Assembly (NCBI GenBank): GCA_030681645.1
Contig: JAUXRX010000015.1
Span: 186,001-250,000 of the forward strand
From: Archangium sp.
GTDB lineage: Bacteria; Myxococcota; Myxococcia; Myxococcales; Myxococcaceae
DNA: 64,000 nt
Direction: 5' to 3'
Positions 62,985 to 64,000 of the stretch are shown here, one piece after another. Numbering within the stretch: the first letter of the stretch is position 1; every line of letters begins with the position of its first letter. The translations under genes were made by a program, and so were the position numbers. The notes under the pieces were generated by a model. The model was not told the DNA's origin, made no database searches, and was given only the letters and a program-made list of their open reading frames with translations.

Positions 62985-63539
62985 CTACTTCTTCGGCGCG
63001 GGAGCGGGCGTGGGCGCCGGAGCCTTCGCGCCCGCCTTGTACGTCGAGTTGTACATGCGGATGAGCTCGTTGGTCAGATCGAGCGAGGCCGGCGCCCACG
63101 CCAGGCCCGAGCTCGAGCGATCGAACACCATGGTCAGCCCCTCACGCTGGGCGATCTGCCCGAGCAGCGTCTCGAGCTTGGGGAAGATGGTGCCGAGCTC
63201 CTTGCGCTCGCTCTCGGCCAGCTCGGTGCGCAGCTTCTCGGCGCGCTGCTGGAACTCGAACATCTTCTTCTGCAGCTCGCCTTCCTTCGCGGCCGCCACC
63301 TTGTCGTCCATGGTGGCCTTCTGCTTGGTGTACGCCTCGACCTCGGCCTTGAGCGCGTTCTGCTCTTTCTCGAAGGCCTTCTGCTTGGTGTCGGCCATGC
63401 CCTGGAGGCGCGTCTTGGCGGCCTTGCCTTCCTCGACCTCCTGCACCGCGCGCTGAATGTCGACGTAGGCGGCCTTGAACTCGGCCTGGGCTGCGCTGCT
63501 GATCAGCGCGAGCGCGGCGATGCAATGACGGAACGACAT
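62985..63539 (-). CDS. OmpH/Skp-family periplasmic chaperone
   Basis: The 184-residue protein has a signal peptide (…SSAAQAEFK) and a long coiled-coil rich in Lys, Glu and Gln (about 35-135). It starts at AAYVDIQRAVQEVEEGKAAKTRLQ and ends in a MVFDRSSSGLAWAPASLDLTNELIRMYN segment. This is the OmpH/Skp pattern, in which a trimer with helical tentacles holds unfolded outer-membrane proteins. A Pro/Ala-rich C-terminal tail (about 165-184) is additional. It leads a run with a membrane protein and two beta-helix lipoproteins. Confidence 0.9.
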   Translation of the reverse strand: MSFRHCIAALALISSAAQAEFKAAYVDIQRAVQEVEEGKAAKTRLQGMADTKQKAFEKEQNALKAEVEAYTKQKATMDDKVAAAKEGELQKKMFEFQQRAEKLRTELAESERKELGTIFPKLETLLGQIAQREGLTMVFDRSSSGLAWAPASLDLTNELIRMYNSTYKAGAKAPAPTPAPAPKK

Positions 63540-63755
63540 GGTGACTTCCTCCGGGAGGGTGTGGCGGAAAACAGGCGGCCCCTATACCCGCCTTCGACCG
63601 GAAGCACGACGCCGATGTTCAGGCCAGATTGCGAACCGGCGGGAGGCGGAATACCGCGGCGGGCGCCGTTGTTTTTCTGCCGTCACCCGCTTGAGTCCGG
63701 GCCGCCGGCTGTGGCCTTATTCGCGCGCTTCGAAAACCTTTGAGGGGGTCTCACC

Positions 63756-64000
63756 GTGACGCAGGCGAAGGCGTGGTTCGAGCGGCAGCTGCCGGCCCTG
63801 CTGGTCTCGCGGTTCGACGACTTCCTCGCGGTGCAGGGTGACATCTCGTTCCAGGTCGGCGACGGCGCGTGGACGCTCACCTTCGGCGACGTCGAAGAGC
63901 CGGTGCGCCAGGGCGCCACGCCGGGCGCGAAGCTGCGCCTCAAGTTCACCCCGCCCGCCTTCGAGGCCTTCGTGGGAGGCACGCTCGACCCCGTCGCCGC
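63756..64000 (+). CDS. SCP2-like sterol/lipid-carrier domain protein, 3' end outside window
   Basis: The GTG at 63756 follows GAGGGGG at short spacing. The 81 visible residues (AWFERQLPALL…GDISFQVGDGAWTLTFGDV…LRLKFTPPAFEAFVGGTLDP) show the FxxxDGxWxLxFxxG and F/A-FxxFxxGxLDP pattern of SCP2/ubiquinone-carrier-like domains. The family binds lipids in a hydrophobic tunnel. The gene continues past the end of the window. It is divergent from the Skp-like gene, 216 bases away, with both promoters in between. Confidence 0.7.
   Translation, partial: MTQAKAWFERQLPALLVSRFDDFLAVQGDISFQVGDGAWTLTFGDVEEPVRQGATPGAKLRLKFTPPAFEAFVGGTLDPVA

Overview
The window is about 70% GC, densely packed and strongly biased to G/C at third codon positions. 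It reads as a chromosomal segment of a member of the Myxococcota. The reasons are: many secreted lipoproteins with Cys-rich, DAG/DGG-rich or Gly-rich low-complexity regions; an alternative complex III plus caa3-like oxidase respiratory block; a ligase-polymerase LigD; a bacterial GH3 protein; and GAF/HisKA kinases. This placement is inference from gene content. No rRNA, tRNA, CRISPR array, phage or intact insertion sequence was seen.

Left part (1-12.5 kb): an RCC1-repeat lipoprotein runs off the edge, followed by a minus-strand run (Coa1-like membrane protein, stand-alone E2-type acyltransferase, HIT protein, MOSC protein, Rossmann protein, divergent HemF-like protein). A nickel/cobalt-type transporter points the other way. 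A ferritin-like lipoprotein and ligD diverge around a tandem 87-bp repeat. A chain of small membrane proteins ends in a metallo-beta-lactamase-fold lipoprotein, then a CBS-like protein. Middle-left (12.5-30.6 kb): secreted metalloprotease with PPC domains, HEXXH lipoprotein with an EF-hand, large Ig-like lipoprotein, alpha/beta hydrolase, OmpA protein, a GH3 / GNAT-like / tandem-GNAT cluster, a methyltransferase, a frameshifted lipoprotein, and an orphan OmcA/MtrC-type decaheme cytochrome.

Middle-right (30.8-54.2 kb): a histidine kinase whose coding sequence carries a copy of the dispersed repeat, a serine-hydrolase operon, and an ECF sigma / anti-sigma / secreted protein operon. Two minus-strand respiratory operons follow. 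The downstream one is actABCDEF (quinol oxidation, cytochrome output), preceded by a SCO copper chaperone and a GT39-like membrane protein. The upstream one is cytochrome c4, CtaC, CtaD, CtaE, CoxIV and a second subunit III, with tiny membrane proteins, ending in an orphan Phd/YefM-like antitoxin and decayed sequence. Together they would carry electrons from quinol through ActABCDEF and cytochromes c to oxygen. Right end (54.3-64 kb): operons of Cys-rich and beta-helix lipoproteins, a CsgG/TolB-like protein, a sigma-region-2-only miniprotein, a Skp/OmpH chaperone and the start of an SCP2-like gene.

Most notable: a roughly 85-bp repeat abutting the start codons of two unrelated genes and inserted in frame in a kinase; a LigD whose ligase motifs have lost the catalytic lysine; an oxidase subunit I lacking the K-channel lysine; a HemF-like protein without the HxNxR motif; and the decaheme cytochrome without its usual partners. 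Tight ATGA/GTGA overlaps support many start calls. All assignments rest on reading the sequence; no database search was possible.
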